Notes under the pieces: model-generated | The model's database searches: none | Seen by the model: only the letters and a program-made list of their open reading frames with translations | What the model was told of the DNA's origin: nothing | Made by a program: the position numbers and the translations under genes | Source of the DNA: Micromonospora kangleipakensis | GTDB taxonomy: Bacteria; Actinomycetota; Actinomycetes; Mycobacteriales; Micromonosporaceae | Reading direction: 5' to 3' | Assembly (NCBI RefSeq): GCF_004217615.1 | Contig: NZ_SHLD01000001.1 | Span: forward strand, 2,418,001 to 2,482,000 | DNA: 64,000 bases | Part shown: positions 10,055 to 18,934 of the stretch, piece by piece | Position numbering within the stretch: position 1 is the first letter of the stretch | Layout: each line of letters begins with the position of its first letter

Positions 10055-12331
10055 ATGACCTCGTTGATCAAGAAGAATGCGTCAGGACACCCCGGCGACG
10101 GCGACGCAAACCTCTTGATCAACGAGGTCGTCGGCGTTCCCGGCGGGATCGGGGAGGCGGCGCGGGAGGCGCGGGCCGACGCGTTCGACTCGTGGCTGGG
10201 GTCGCTGCTGCCCCGGCGGGACGGGATCGCGTTGATCGCCGTGGGCGGGCTGGGGCGGCGGCAGTGCGCGCCGTACGGGGATCTCGACCTGGTGCTGCTG
10301 CACGCCGGGGTGCCCGGGACGGACGAGCTGGCCGCCTCGCTCTGGTATCCGATCTGGGACGCGGGGCTGCGGCTCGACCACTCCGTCCGGACCGTCGCCG
10401 AGGCGCTCTCGGTGGCCCAGGACGACGTCAAGGTCGCCCTCGGGCTGCTCGACGCCCGCTTCGTCGCCGGGGACCGGGCGCTCGCCGACCAGCTCATCCG
10501 CACCGCCACCGACCACTGGCGGCGCACCGCCGTCCGCCAGCTCCCCGGCCTTCGGGAGCTCACCACCGCCCGCTGGGCCACCCACGGCGAACTCGCCTTC
10601 CTGCTGGAGGGCGACCTGAAGGAGGCCGCCGGCGGGCTGCGCGACGTCGGCATCCTGCGGGCCATCGCCACCGCCGGGATCACCGACGCGCTCCGCCCGG
10701 CCGTCCGCGCCGCCCACCTGCGGCTGCTGGACGCCCGGGACGCCCTGCACCAGCAGGTCGGCCGCCGGGTCGACCGGCTCGTCGCGCAGGAACGCGACGG
10801 CGTCGCCAAGCTGCTCAGTTTGGACGACGGCGACGCCCTGCTGCGGCGGGTCGCCGGGGACGCCCGCACCGTCAGCCACGCCCTCGACGACGCCTGGCGC
10901 GCCGCCGACCGGCTCCGCTCCGGCCGCCGCCGGGGTGCCGACGGCCGCCCGATCCGCCGCCCGGTGGCCCGGGACGTCGTCGAACACGACGGGGAGCTGG
11001 TGCTCGCCCGCACCGCCATCGGGGCCCGCCCCGACCCCAGCCTGTCGCTGCGGGTCGCCGCCGCCGCGGCCACCACCCGGCTGCCCATCGCCCGGGCCAC
11101 GTGCGAGTGGCTGGCCGCGTACTGCCCGCCGCTGCCCGCGCCGTGGCCGCCGGCCGCCCGGGCCGCGCTGATCACCCTGCTCGGCGCCGGTCCCGGCCTG
11201 GTGCCCGCCTGGGAGACCTGCGACCGGTACGGCCTGATCGAAGGCTGGCTGCCCGAGTGGACCCGGCTGCGCAGCCTGCCCCAGCACAACCCGGTGCACC
11301 GGTTCACCCTCGACCGGCACCTGGTGCAGACCGCGTACGAGGCGAGCCGGCACACCCGCGAGGTGGACCGCCCCGACCTGCTGCTGCTCGGCGCGTTCCT
11401 GCACGACATCGGCAAGGGACTTGTCGGCGACCACAGCACCGTCGGCGCGCCGGTGGCCGAGGCGGTGGCCGCCCGGATCGGGCTGCCCGAGAACGAGGTG
11501 GCGCTGATCGGCGCGCTGGTCCGGCTGCACCTGCTCCTGCCCGACGTGGCCACCCGCCGCGACCTCGCCGACCCGAAGACCATCGCCGGAGTCGCCGAGC
11601 GGGTCGGCGACACCACCACCCTGGACCTGCTGCACGGCCTGGTCCAGGCCGACGCCGCCGCGACCGGGCCGGCCGCCTGGTCGGACTGGAAGGGGCGGCT
11701 GGTCGCCGAACTGGTCGCCCGGGTCCGTACCGCGCTGGACACCGGCGTCCTGCCCGCGCCCCCGGCCCCCGACCCGGCGCTGGTGGCGGGGCCGCTGCCG
11801 GTCGTCCACCTCACCGAGGACCGGGTGGCGGTGGCCGCGGCGGACCGGCGGGGCCTGCTCGCGACGGTCGCCGGCTGCCTGGCCCTGCACCGGCTGGAGG
11901 TGCTCTCCGCGGACGCCTCCACGGTCGACGGCCGGGCCCTGGTCGAATGCCGGGTGCAACCCCGCTACGGGCTCGCGCCCGACCCGATCGCGCTCAGCGC
12001 CGACCTGCGCCGGGCGGTCACCGGCGACGTCTCGGTCACCCAGCGGCTGCGCGGCCGGGCCCTCGCCGCGCGCGGCGAGGGCGCCGCGCCCCGGGTGGTC
12101 TGGCACCGGGAGGCGGCCACCGACGCCGTGCTGCTGGAGCTGCGCGCCGCCGACGCGGCCGGACTGCTCTACCGGGTCACCTGCGCCCTCGACGAGGCCG
12201 GCGCGCAGGTTCGGGCGGCCCGCATCTCCACCCTCGGCGCCGACGTGGTGGACGCGTTCTACCTGGTCGGCGGCTGGCCCGACGACGCCGAGCGGGGCCG
12301 GCTGGAGGCCGCCGTGCTGGCCGCCGTCTGA
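10055..12331 (+). CDS. glnD: PII nucleotidylyltransferase GlnD
   Basis: 758 residues. The nucleotidyltransferase domain carries GLGRRQCAPYGDLDLVLLH near residue 65, the HD domain LLGAFLHDIGKG lies near 447, and two ACT domains fill the C-terminus from about 590. In actinobacteria GlnD adenylylates and de-adenylylates GlnK at Tyr51. It follows glnK by 13 bases and has GGAG before the ATG. Odd feature: a 61-bp palindromic repeat at 10063-10123 lies directly after codon 2, so about 20 N-terminal residues (LIKKNASG... to ...LLIN) are encoded by repeat DNA before sequence that looks conserved resumes at GGIGEAAREARADAF. Catalytic domains look intact. Confidence 0.93.
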   Translation: MTSLIKKNASGHPGDGDANLLINEVVGVPGGIGEAAREARADAFDSWLGSLLPRRDGIALIAVGGLGRRQCAPYGDLDLVLLHAGVPGTDELAASLWYPIWDAGLRLDHSVRTVAEALSVAQDDVKVALGLLDARFVAGDRALADQLIRTATDHWRRTAVRQLPGLRELTTARWATHGELAFLLEGDLKEAAGGLRDVGILRAIATAGITDALRPAVRAAHLRLLDARDALHQQVGRRVDRLVAQERDGVAKLLSLDDGDALLRRVAGDARTVSHALDDAWRAADRLRSGRRRGADGRPIRRPVARDVVEHDGELVLARTAIGARPDPSLSLRVAAAAATTRLPIARATCEWLAAYCPPLPAPWPPAARAALITLLGAGPGLVPAWETCDRYGLIEGWLPEWTRLRSLPQHNPVHRFTLDRHLVQTAYEASRHTREVDRPDLLLLGAFLHDIGKGLVGDHSTVGAPVAEAVAARIGLPENEVALIGALVRLHLLLPDVATRRDLADPKTIAGVAERVGDTTTLDLLHGLVQADAAATGPAAWSDWKGRLVAELVARVRTALDTGVLPAPPAPDPALVAGPLPVVHLTEDRVAVAAADRRGLLATVAGCLALHRLEVLSADASTVDGRALVECRVQPRYGLAPDPIALSADLRRAVTGDVSVTQRLRGRALAARGEGAAPRVVWHREAATDAVLLELRAADAAGLLYRVTCALDEAGAQVRAARISTLGADVVDAFYLVGGWPDDAERGRLEAAVLAAV
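10063..10123. repeat. 61-bp palindromic repeat (copy A), inside the glnD coding region
   Basis: Ends are the perfect inverted repeat GTTGATCAAGA / TCTTGATCAAC. The arms extend inward imperfectly (TGCGTC against GACGCAAA). A second copy lies at 18875-18934 with the same ends and similar interior, so this is a dispersed MITE- or REP-like element. Here it is open in the glnD frame. No target duplication is evident. Confidence 0.85.
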
Positions 12332-12334
12332 ACG

Positions 12335-12361
12335 CCGGCCTACGTCCGGCTGCGTAGCCGG
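12335..12361 (+). terminator. Possible terminator after glnD
   Basis: CCGGCCTACG pairs with CGTAGCCGG around an eight-base loop with one bulged base, starting just after the glnD stop. There is no T-run, as usual for actinobacteria. Confidence 0.4.
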
Positions 12362-12414
12362 GATGCCGCCCGCGGGGTGACGTGCGCCGGCCCGTGCGCC
12401 GGCACTCTCGGGGC

Positions 12415-13317
12415 ATGAACCTGCCAGTACAGACCCAGGGGCTCACCAAACGGTACGGCGGGCTGACCGCCGTGCGGGACCTCGACCTGACCGTCCGGGC
12501 CGGCGAGGTGTACGGCTTCCTCGGCCCGAACGGCGCCGGCAAGACCACCACGCTGCGGATGCTGCTCGGGCTGGTCCGCCCGACCTCCGGCACGGTACGG
12601 CTGTTCGGCCGGGCGCCCGGCGCCGGCCGGCTCGGCGGTGTCGGCGCGCTGATCGAGGGGCCGGCCTTCTACCCCTACCTCTCCGGCCGGGACAACCTGC
12701 GGGTGCTGGCCCGCTACGCCGGCGTCGGGGCCGACCGGGTCGCCCTGGTGCTGGACCTGGTCGACCTCACCGACCGGGCCGGCGACCGGTACGCCGGCTA
12801 CTCGTTGGGCATGAAGCAGCGGCTCGGCGTGGCCGCCGCCCTGCTCAAGGACCCACGCCTGCTGATCCTGGACGAGCCGACCAACGGCCTCGACCCGGCC
12901 GGCATGGCGGACATGCGCACGCTGATCCGGCGCCTGGGCGCCGGCGGCTGCACGGTGCTGGTCTCCAGCCACCTGCTCGGCGAGGTCGAGCAGGTCTGCG
13001 ACCGGGTCGGGGTGATCTCCCGGGGACGGCTGATCGCCGAGGACAGCGTCGCCGAGCTGCGCGGCGCGGCCGGCCTGCGGGTGCTCGCCGACCCGCTCGA
13101 CGAGGCCGCCACCCGGGTCGGGGAGCTGGTCGGACCCGAGCGGGTCCGGGTGGTCGACGGCGGGTTGGAGCTGGCGGTGGAGCCGGAGCGGGCGGCGTGG
13201 CTCAACGCCGAGCTGGTCGGCGCCGGGGTGGCGGTCCGCGAGCTGCGGCCCCGCGAGCGGGACCTGGAGCAGGTGTTCTTTGAGCTCATCGAGAAGGGAA
13301 CGGCCGATGTCGCGTAG
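12415..13317 (+). CDS. ABC transporter ATP-binding protein
   Basis: 300 residues. Walker A is GPNGAGKTTTLRML near residue 37, the signature is YSLGMKQRLGVAAALL, and Walker B is LLILDEPTNGLDP followed by the H-loop VSSHLLGEVEQ. It belongs to the CcmA/NatA-like group, whose members drive drug, antimicrobial-peptide or sodium export. The gene overlaps the permease gene by 11 bases, and a two-component system follows; such BceA- or YtrB-like sets often respond to envelope stress or antibiotics. The substrate is unknown. Confidence 0.92.
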   Translation: MNLPVQTQGLTKRYGGLTAVRDLDLTVRAGEVYGFLGPNGAGKTTTLRMLLGLVRPTSGTVRLFGRAPGAGRLGGVGALIEGPAFYPYLSGRDNLRVLARYAGVGADRVALVLDLVDLTDRAGDRYAGYSLGMKQRLGVAAALLKDPRLLILDEPTNGLDPAGMADMRTLIRRLGAGGCTVLVSSHLLGEVEQVCDRVGVISRGRLIAEDSVAELRGAAGLRVLADPLDEAATRVGELVGPERVRVVDGGLELAVEPERAAWLNAELVGAGVAVRELRPRERDLEQVFFELIEKGTADVA

Positions 13318-14128
13318 CTTCCGGGCCGAACTGGCCAAACTCGTCCGCCGGCCGGCGTCCTGGCTGCTGCTGGCCATCACGTTGGCGCTCTCCCTGATCT
13401 TCACCTACGTCTTCCCGTACGCGAGCATCGCCGGCGGGACCGTCGGCCCGAACAGCGACCGGACCCTGCCGATGCTGCTCCCGGACCACCTGGTCGGGAA
13501 CTCGCTCGGCGGGCTGCCGTTCTTCCTCGGCGCGATCGTGCTGATCCTCGGCGTCCTCACCGTCGGCGGCGAGTACGGCTGGGGCACCTGGAAGACCGTC
13601 CTGTCCCAGGGCCCCTCCCGGCTGGAGGTGTACGCCGGCAAGCTGCTCGCCCTGGCGGCCGCCACGCTGGTCGTGGTGCTCTCCGTCTTCGTCCTCGGCG
13701 CGGTGGCCGCCGCGCTGATCGCCGTCGCCGAGTCGCAGCCGGTGTCCTGGCCGAGCGCCGGCGACCTGCTCACCGGGATCGGGGCGGGGTGGCTCATCGC
13801 GACGATGTGGGCCATGCTCGGTGCCGTGCTCGCCGTCGCGCTGCGGTCGGTGGCCCTGCCGGTCGGGCTGGGTCTGGTGTGGATGCTCGCGGTGCAGAAC
13901 CTGCTCGCCGCGATCGCCGCGCCCCTGCTCGACTGGGTGGCCCAGGTGCAGAAGGGCCTGCCCGGCCCGAACGCGGGTTCGCTGGCGGCGACGCTCGGCG
14001 CGCCCGGGGACACCCCCGGCGTCGCGTCGGCCGTCGGCGGCGGCCAGGCGGCGCTGGTCGTCACCGCCTACCTGGTCGCCTTCGCGGCCCTGGGCGGGCT
14101 GCTGCTGCAGCGCCGGGACATCGGCTAG
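13307..14128 (+). CDS. ABC-2 type transporter permease
   Basis: 273 residues starting MSRSFRAELAKLVRRPASW, with six predicted transmembrane segments, for example LLLAITLALSLIFTYVF and LALAAATLVVVLSVFVLG. This is the ABC-2/YhaP-like architecture of partners for CcmA-type ATPases. The start overlaps the end of the ATPase gene, implying translational coupling and a two-subunit exporter. A sensor kinase gene starts about 20 bases after its stop. Confidence 0.88.
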   Translation: MSRSFRAELAKLVRRPASWLLLAITLALSLIFTYVFPYASIAGGTVGPNSDRTLPMLLPDHLVGNSLGGLPFFLGAIVLILGVLTVGGEYGWGTWKTVLSQGPSRLEVYAGKLLALAAATLVVVLSVFVLGAVAAALIAVAESQPVSWPSAGDLLTGIGAGWLIATMWAMLGAVLAVALRSVALPVGLGLVWMLAVQNLLAAIAAPLLDWVAQVQKGLPGPNAGSLAATLGAPGDTPGVASAVGGGQAALVVTAYLVAFAALGGLLLQRRDIG

Positions 14129-14148
14129 GCCGGGCGGGGGTGGGGACG

Positions 14149-15273
14149 GTGGACCGGGACCGCGGGATTGAGTGGAGCGACCAGATCTACGACGCCGTCG
14201 TCGCCCTGGTGCTGCTCGGGATCGGGCTGGTCGGCACCGCACCGGCCGGCGCCAACGAGGGGATCGACACCGGCCGGGCGACGTACCCGCTGGTGGCGGT
14301 GGCCGCGCTGGCGCTGGCGGTACGCCGGCGCTGGCCGCTGGCGACGCTGGCGGTGGTCACCGCGGCCACCACGGCGTACCTCGTGCTCGGCTATCCGTAC
14401 GGGCCGATCCTGTTCTCGTTCCTCGTCGCGGTCTACACGGTCGCCGCGTACCTGCCGCTGCGCACCGGCGCGGTGGCCGGCGGGGTGGCGCTGGCGGCCC
14501 TGCTGGTGCACGTGGTGGTCGGGGTGCGCCCGCCTGGGCTGCTCGGCGCCATGCCGGCAGCCGCCTGGGTGGTCGTCCCGTTCGCGGTCGGCACCACGGT
14601 CCGGCTGGTCCGGGAGAACGCCGCGCGGGGCCGGGTCGACGAGGCGCGCCGGCTGGCCGACGCGGAGCGGCTGCGGGTCGCCCGGGAGGTGCACGACGTG
14701 GTCGGCCACGGCCTCGCCGCGATCCACATGCAGGCGGAGATCGCCCTGCACCTGCTGGCCCGCAAGCCCGAGCAGGCCGAGGCGGCGTTGACCGCGATCA
14801 GCCGCACCAGCAAGGAGGCCCTGGACGAGCTGCGGGTCACGCTCACCGTGGTCCGGCGGGACGAGGCGGCCGACGACCGGGCCCCGGCCCCCGGGCTGGC
14901 CCAGCTGCCGCAGCTGCGCGACCGGCTGGCCGGCGCTGGGGTGCCGGTCACCGTGGAGGTCACCGGGGAGCCCCGGACCCTGCCGGTCGCCGTCGACCTG
15001 GCCGCGTACCGGGTGGTGCAGGAGTCGTTGACCAACGTGCTGCGGCACGCCGGTCCGGCCACCGCCACCGTCCGGCTCCGCCACACCCGGACCGGGGTGG
15101 CGATCGAGGTGACCGACACCGGTCGGGGTCCGGCCCCCGGACCGCGGGTCGGCTACGGCCTGGCCGGCATGCGGGAACGGGTGACCGCGCTGGGCGGCAC
15201 GTTCACCGCCGGCCCCGCACCGGGCGGCGGGTTCCGGGTGTCCGCGACCCTGCCCGTGGAGGAGGCTCAGTGA
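14149..15273 (+). CDS. Sensor histidine kinase, HisKA_3 (NarL/LiaS-like) family
   Basis: 374 residues from the GTG at 14149 (an in-frame GTG at 14140 is possible). Four to five membrane segments fill the first ~150 residues with no large extracellular domain. The dimerisation box REVHDVVGHGLAAIHMQAE contains the phospho-acceptor His near residue 180. The ATPase domain has YRVVQESLTNVLRHAG (N box) and DTGRGPAP...YGLAGMRERV (G boxes). Short-loop kinases of this kind often sense membrane events or a neighbouring transporter; here the ABC exporter is directly upstream. The stop overlaps the response-regulator start. Confidence 0.9.
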   Translation: MDRDRGIEWSDQIYDAVVALVLLGIGLVGTAPAGANEGIDTGRATYPLVAVAALALAVRRRWPLATLAVVTAATTAYLVLGYPYGPILFSFLVAVYTVAAYLPLRTGAVAGGVALAALLVHVVVGVRPPGLLGAMPAAAWVVVPFAVGTTVRLVRENAARGRVDEARRLADAERLRVAREVHDVVGHGLAAIHMQAEIALHLLARKPEQAEAALTAISRTSKEALDELRVTLTVVRRDEAADDRAPAPGLAQLPQLRDRLAGAGVPVTVEVTGEPRTLPVAVDLAAYRVVQESLTNVLRHAGPATATVRLRHTRTGVAIEVTDTGRGPAPGPRVGYGLAGMRERVTALGGTFTAGPAPGGGFRVSATLPVEEAQ

Positions 15274-15926
15274 TCACCGTGGTGCTCGCCGACGACCAGG
15301 ACCTGGTCCGGATCGGGCTGCGCGCCCTCGTGGAGAGCGAGGACGACCTCGCCGTGGTGGGCGAGGCCGCCGACGGGCTGGCCGCGGTCGAGACGACCCG
15401 GCGGGAACGCCCCGACGTGGTGCTGATGGACGTCCGGATGCCCGGCGTGGACGGCATCGAGGCGACCCGGCGGATCGTCGCCGACCCCGAGCTGGCCGGC
15501 ACCCGGGTGGTCGTGCTGACCACCTTCGAGCTGGACGAGTACGTCTTCGACGCGCTCCGGTACGGGGCCAGCGGCTTCCTCACCAAGGACACCCGGCCGG
15601 CGGAGCTGCTGCGGGCGATCCGGCTGGTCGCCGAGGGGGAGGCGCTGCTGTCGCCGTCGGTGACCCGGCGGGTGGTCCGCGAGTTCGCCACCCGGCCGGC
15701 CCGGGTGCCCCGACCGCACCCCCGGCTCGGCACGCTCACCGACCGGGAGCGGGAGGTGGTGGCGCTGGTCGGGGAGGGCCTGAGCAACGCGGAGATCGCC
15801 GAGCGGCTGGTGGTCAGCCCGGCCACCGCGCGTACCCACGTCAGCCGGGCCATGGTGAAGCTGGGCGCCCGGGACCGGGCCCAGCTGGTGGTCTTCGCGT
15901 ACCAGTCGGGGCTGGTCGTTTCGTGA
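15270..15926 (+). CDS. Response regulator, NarL/FixJ family
   Basis: 218 residues. The receiver domain has acidic pocket ADDQD, phospho-acceptor D54 in VVLMDVRMPG, the switch residue in VVVLTTFE and K in LTKDTRP. The C-terminal LuxR-type helix-turn-helix reads LTDREREVVALVGEGLSNAEI. The GTG start overlaps the kinase stop (GTGA), with GAGGAGG upstream. Cognate partner of the preceding kinase; the ABC transporter just upstream is the likeliest target. Confidence 0.93.
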   Translation: MITVVLADDQDLVRIGLRALVESEDDLAVVGEAADGLAAVETTRRERPDVVLMDVRMPGVDGIEATRRIVADPELAGTRVVVLTTFELDEYVFDALRYGASGFLTKDTRPAELLRAIRLVAEGEALLSPSVTRRVVREFATRPARVPRPHPRLGTLTDREREVVALVGEGLSNAEIAERLVVSPATARTHVSRAMVKLGARDRAQLVVFAYQSGLVVS

Positions 15927-16099
15927 TCTTCTGGCGGAACGGCACGCGGCCGTCTCCGTAGGGCGATCTTGACGATGCCGGGCGGGCCGGGCCGGCGGGA
16001 AGCAGTGGCGAGGTGGGACGGTTACCCTTGCGGGTGGCCGGCCTTGTGCGTGCCGGCCGAGTCTGTACCCGCCGGAACACTGACAAACGGGATGTTCGT

Positions 16100-17656
16100 G
16101 TGTTTGACACCTTGAGTGACCGCCTGTCCGGGATCTTCACCAAGCTCCGCGGCAAGGGTCGGCTCACCGACGCCGACATCGACGCCACCGCGCGCGAGAT
16201 CCGCATGGCGCTGCTGGAGGCCGACGTCGCCCTGCCGGTGGTCAAGGGCTTCATCGCGAACGTCAAGGAGCGGGCGCGGGGGGCCGAGGTCTCGCAGGCG
16301 CTCAACCCGGCGCAGATGATCATCAAGATCGTCAACGAGGAGCTGATCAACATCCTCGGCGGCGAGGGGCGGCGGCTCCAGTTCGCCAAGCACCCGCCGA
16401 CGGTGATCATGCTGGCGGGCCTCCAGGGTTCCGGTAAGACCACCCTCGCCGGCAAGCTGGCCCGCTGGCTCAAGGCCCAGGGCCACCAGCCGCTGCTGGT
16501 CGCCGCCGACCTCCAGCGCCCCAACGCCGTCGGGCAGCTCCAGGTGCTCGGTGGCCGCGCCGGCGTCGAGGTGTACGCCCCGGAGCCCGGCAACGGCGTC
16601 GGCGACCCGGTGCAGGTGGCCCGCGCCTCGATCGAGCACGCCAAGCGGGCCGCCCGGGACATCGTCATCGTGGACACCGCCGGCCGCCTCGGTATCGACG
16701 CCGAGATGATGCAGCAGGCCGCCGACATCCGCGACGTCGTCCAGCCCGACGAGGTCATCTTCGTCATCGACGCGATGGTCGGTCAGGACGCGGTGCGTAC
16801 CGCCGAGGCCTTCCGCGACGGCGTCGGCATCACCGGTGTCGTCCTCTCCAAGCTCGACGGCGACGCGCGCGGTGGCGCCGCGCTGTCGGTCCGGGAGGTC
16901 ACCGGCCAGCCGATCCTCTTCGCCTCCACCGGCGAGAAGCTGGAGGACTTCGACGTCTTCCACCCCGACCGGATGGCCAGCCGGATCCTCGGCATGGGCG
17001 ACGTCCTCACTCTGATCGAGCAGGCCGAGCAGGCCTTCGACGCCGATCAGAAGGAGAAGATGACCGCCAAGCTGATGGGCGGCGAGCAGTTCACCCTGGA
17101 GGACTTCCTCGACCAGCTCATCGCGGTCCGCCGGATGGGCCCGATCGCCAACGTGCTGGCCATGATGCCCGGCATGGGGCAGATGAAGGACCAGCTCGCC
17201 GAGCTGGACGACAAGCACTTCGATCGGGTCACCGCGATCATCCGGTCGATGACCCCGGCCGAACGGACCAACCCGAAGATCATCAACGGCTCCCGCCGGG
17301 CCCGCATCGCCAGCGGCTCCGGGGTCGCCGTGATGGACGTCAACCAGCTGCTCAACCGCTTCACCGACGCGCAGAAGATGATGAAGCAGATGGGCGGCAT
17401 GATGGGCCTGCCCGGCGGTGGCCGGCGCAAGGCGACCAAGTCGCCGAAGAACAAGCGCAAGGGCACCAAGGGCGGCGGGCGGCCGCGTACCGGGGCGGGC
17501 GCCGGGCTGCCGGGCGGCTTCCCGGGCGGCATGCCGCAGCTCCCGCCGGGGCTGGACCCGGGCGACCTGGCCGGCGGCCAGGGCCTGCCCCCGGGCTTCA
17601 AGCTTCCGAAGATCGACTTCAACAAGCTCGGCAAGGGCGACAACCGCCCCCGCTGA
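16100..17656 (+). CDS. ffh: Signal recognition particle protein Ffh
   Basis: 518 residues from the GTG at 16100 (VFDTLSDRLSGIFTKLRGKG). The N domain is followed by the G domain with GLQGSGKTTLAGKLA near residue 107, VDTAGRLG and LSKLDGDARGG. The methionine-rich M domain (VLAMMPGMGQMKD, KMMKQMGGMMG) binds 4.5S RNA and signal sequences. The C-terminal ~60 residues are Gly/Pro/Lys-rich, as in other actinobacterial Ffh. Partners FtsY, encoded upstream. A strong hairpin follows the stop. Confidence 0.96.
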   Translation: MFDTLSDRLSGIFTKLRGKGRLTDADIDATAREIRMALLEADVALPVVKGFIANVKERARGAEVSQALNPAQMIIKIVNEELINILGGEGRRLQFAKHPPTVIMLAGLQGSGKTTLAGKLARWLKAQGHQPLLVAADLQRPNAVGQLQVLGGRAGVEVYAPEPGNGVGDPVQVARASIEHAKRAARDIVIVDTAGRLGIDAEMMQQAADIRDVVQPDEVIFVIDAMVGQDAVRTAEAFRDGVGITGVVLSKLDGDARGGAALSVREVTGQPILFASTGEKLEDFDVFHPDRMASRILGMGDVLTLIEQAEQAFDADQKEKMTAKLMGGEQFTLEDFLDQLIAVRRMGPIANVLAMMPGMGQMKDQLAELDDKHFDRVTAIIRSMTPAERTNPKIINGSRRARIASGSGVAVMDVNQLLNRFTDAQKMMKQMGGMMGLPGGGRRKATKSPKNKRKGTKGGGRPRTGAGAGLPGGFPGGMPQLPPGLDPGDLAGGQGLPPGFKLPKIDFNKLGKGDNRPR

Positions 17657-17675
17657 TCCCGCGTCGACGTCGCGC

Positions 17676-17705
17676 GGCCCCGCCACCCGTCCCGGTGGCG
17701 GGGCC
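17676..17705 (+). terminator. Terminator of ffh
   Basis: Perfect 12-bp stem GGCCCCGCCACC / GGTGGCGGGGCC with a six-base loop, starting 20 bases after the ffh stop. It lacks a long T-run. Confidence 0.8.
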
Positions 17706-17776
17706 GCCGTCGTTTCCGGAGCCGCCAAGCCGGGCTGCTCGCGCGGGACGCGGAGTGATCGGGTAGGACTGTGCAC

Positions 17777-18856
17777 ATGGCTCTGCATGTGCGTGGTGTG
17801 CTCCTGCCGGACGACGAGGTCCGGGACATCTGGCTGGACGGCGACCGGGTGACCTTCGACCCGGTGCCCGGAGCGGAGACGATTGCCGACGGCGGCTTCG
17901 TGCTGCCGGGGTTGACCGACGCGCACTGCCACATCGGCATCGCCCGGGGCGGCGCCCCGATCACCTCCCTCGACCAGGCCCGCGAGCTGGCCCGCACCGA
18001 CCGGGACGCCGGCGTGCTGGCCATCCGGGACGCCGGCTCCCCGTACCCGTACCCGGAGCTCGACGACGAGCCGGACCTGCCGCGACTGGCCCGCGCGGGC
18101 CAGCACGTCGCCCCGCCGAAGCGCTACCTGCGCGACATCGGCGTGGAGGTCGGCGCGGCCGAGGTGGCCGCGACGGTGGCCGCGCAGGCCGCCGTCGGCA
18201 ACGGCTGGGTCAAGCTGGTCGGGGACTGGATCGACCGCGGCGTGGGCGACCTGGCGCCGGCCTGGGACGCGGACACCATGACCGCGGCCGTCCGGGCCGC
18301 GCACGCCGCCGGGGTACGCGCCGCGGTGCACACCTTCTCCGAGTCGGCCGTGGAGATCATGGTGCGGGCCGGGGTGGACTCGGTGGAGCACGGCACCGGG
18401 CTCAGCCTCGACCTGATCGACCTGATGGCCCGGCAGGGCACCGCCCTGGTCCCCACGATGATCAACATCCGGACCTTCGGCGGCATCGCCGAGCAGGCCC
18501 GCGCCAGGTTCCCCGGGTACGCCGACCACATGCTCGCCCTGCGCGACCGCTTCCCCGAGGTGGTCCGCGCCGCGTACGAGGCGGGCGTGCCGATCTACGT
18601 CGGCACCGACGCGGGCGGCGGGATCGACCACGGACTGGCCGCCGAGGAGATGCTGCTGCTGCACGAGCAGGCCGGCATGTCCACGCTGGACGTGCTCGCC
18701 GCCGCCTCCTGGGGCGCCCGCGCCTGGCTCGGCTTCCCCGGCCTGGTCGAGGGCGGCCTCGCCGACCTGGTCGTCTACCCGGAGGACCCGCGCCGCGACC
18801 TCCGCGTCGTCCGCACCCCGTCCCGCATCATCCTCCGCGGCCAGGTCATCCGCTGA
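17777..18856 (+). CDS. Amidohydrolase-family metal-dependent hydrolase
   Basis: 359 residues from the ATG at 17777 (a GTG two codons earlier is possible; GGTAGG spacing favours the ATG). Metal-site motifs in order: DAHCHIG (H-x-H), the lysine of WVKLVGDW, AAVHTF, VEHGTG and VGTDAGGG. This fits imidazolonepropionase/aryldialkylphosphatase-like amidohydrolases hydrolysing cyclic amides, peptides or related bonds. No histidine-utilisation genes lie nearby, so the substrate is open. Convergent with a TetR gene, with a palindromic repeat between the two. Confidence 0.85.
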   Translation: MALHVRGVLLPDDEVRDIWLDGDRVTFDPVPGAETIADGGFVLPGLTDAHCHIGIARGGAPITSLDQARELARTDRDAGVLAIRDAGSPYPYPELDDEPDLPRLARAGQHVAPPKRYLRDIGVEVGAAEVAATVAAQAAVGNGWVKLVGDWIDRGVGDLAPAWDADTMTAAVRAAHAAGVRAAVHTFSESAVEIMVRAGVDSVEHGTGLSLDLIDLMARQGTALVPTMINIRTFGGIAEQARARFPGYADHMLALRDRFPEVVRAAYEAGVPIYVGTDAGGGIDHGLAAEEMLLLHEQAGMSTLDVLAAASWGARAWLGFPGLVEGGLADLVVYPEDPRRDLRVVRTPSRIILRGQVIR

Positions 18857-18874
18857 CCCTCGCCCGCTGGGCTG

Positions 18875-18934
18875 GTTGATCAAGAAGTCTGCGTCGGGAG
18901 GCAGCCGGATTCTGACCCAAACCTCTTGATCAAC
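18875..18934. repeat. 60-bp palindromic repeat (copy B), at the 3' end of a TetR gene
   Basis: Same ends as copy A in glnD: GTTGATCAAGA and TCTTGATCAAC, with matching AAG, TGCGTC and CAAACC inner blocks. It starts 18 bases after the amidohydrolase stop and covers the end of the convergent TetR gene, whose TGA stop comes from the repeat's TTGATCAA end. Folded as RNA it could also act as a two-way terminator. Confidence 0.85.
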
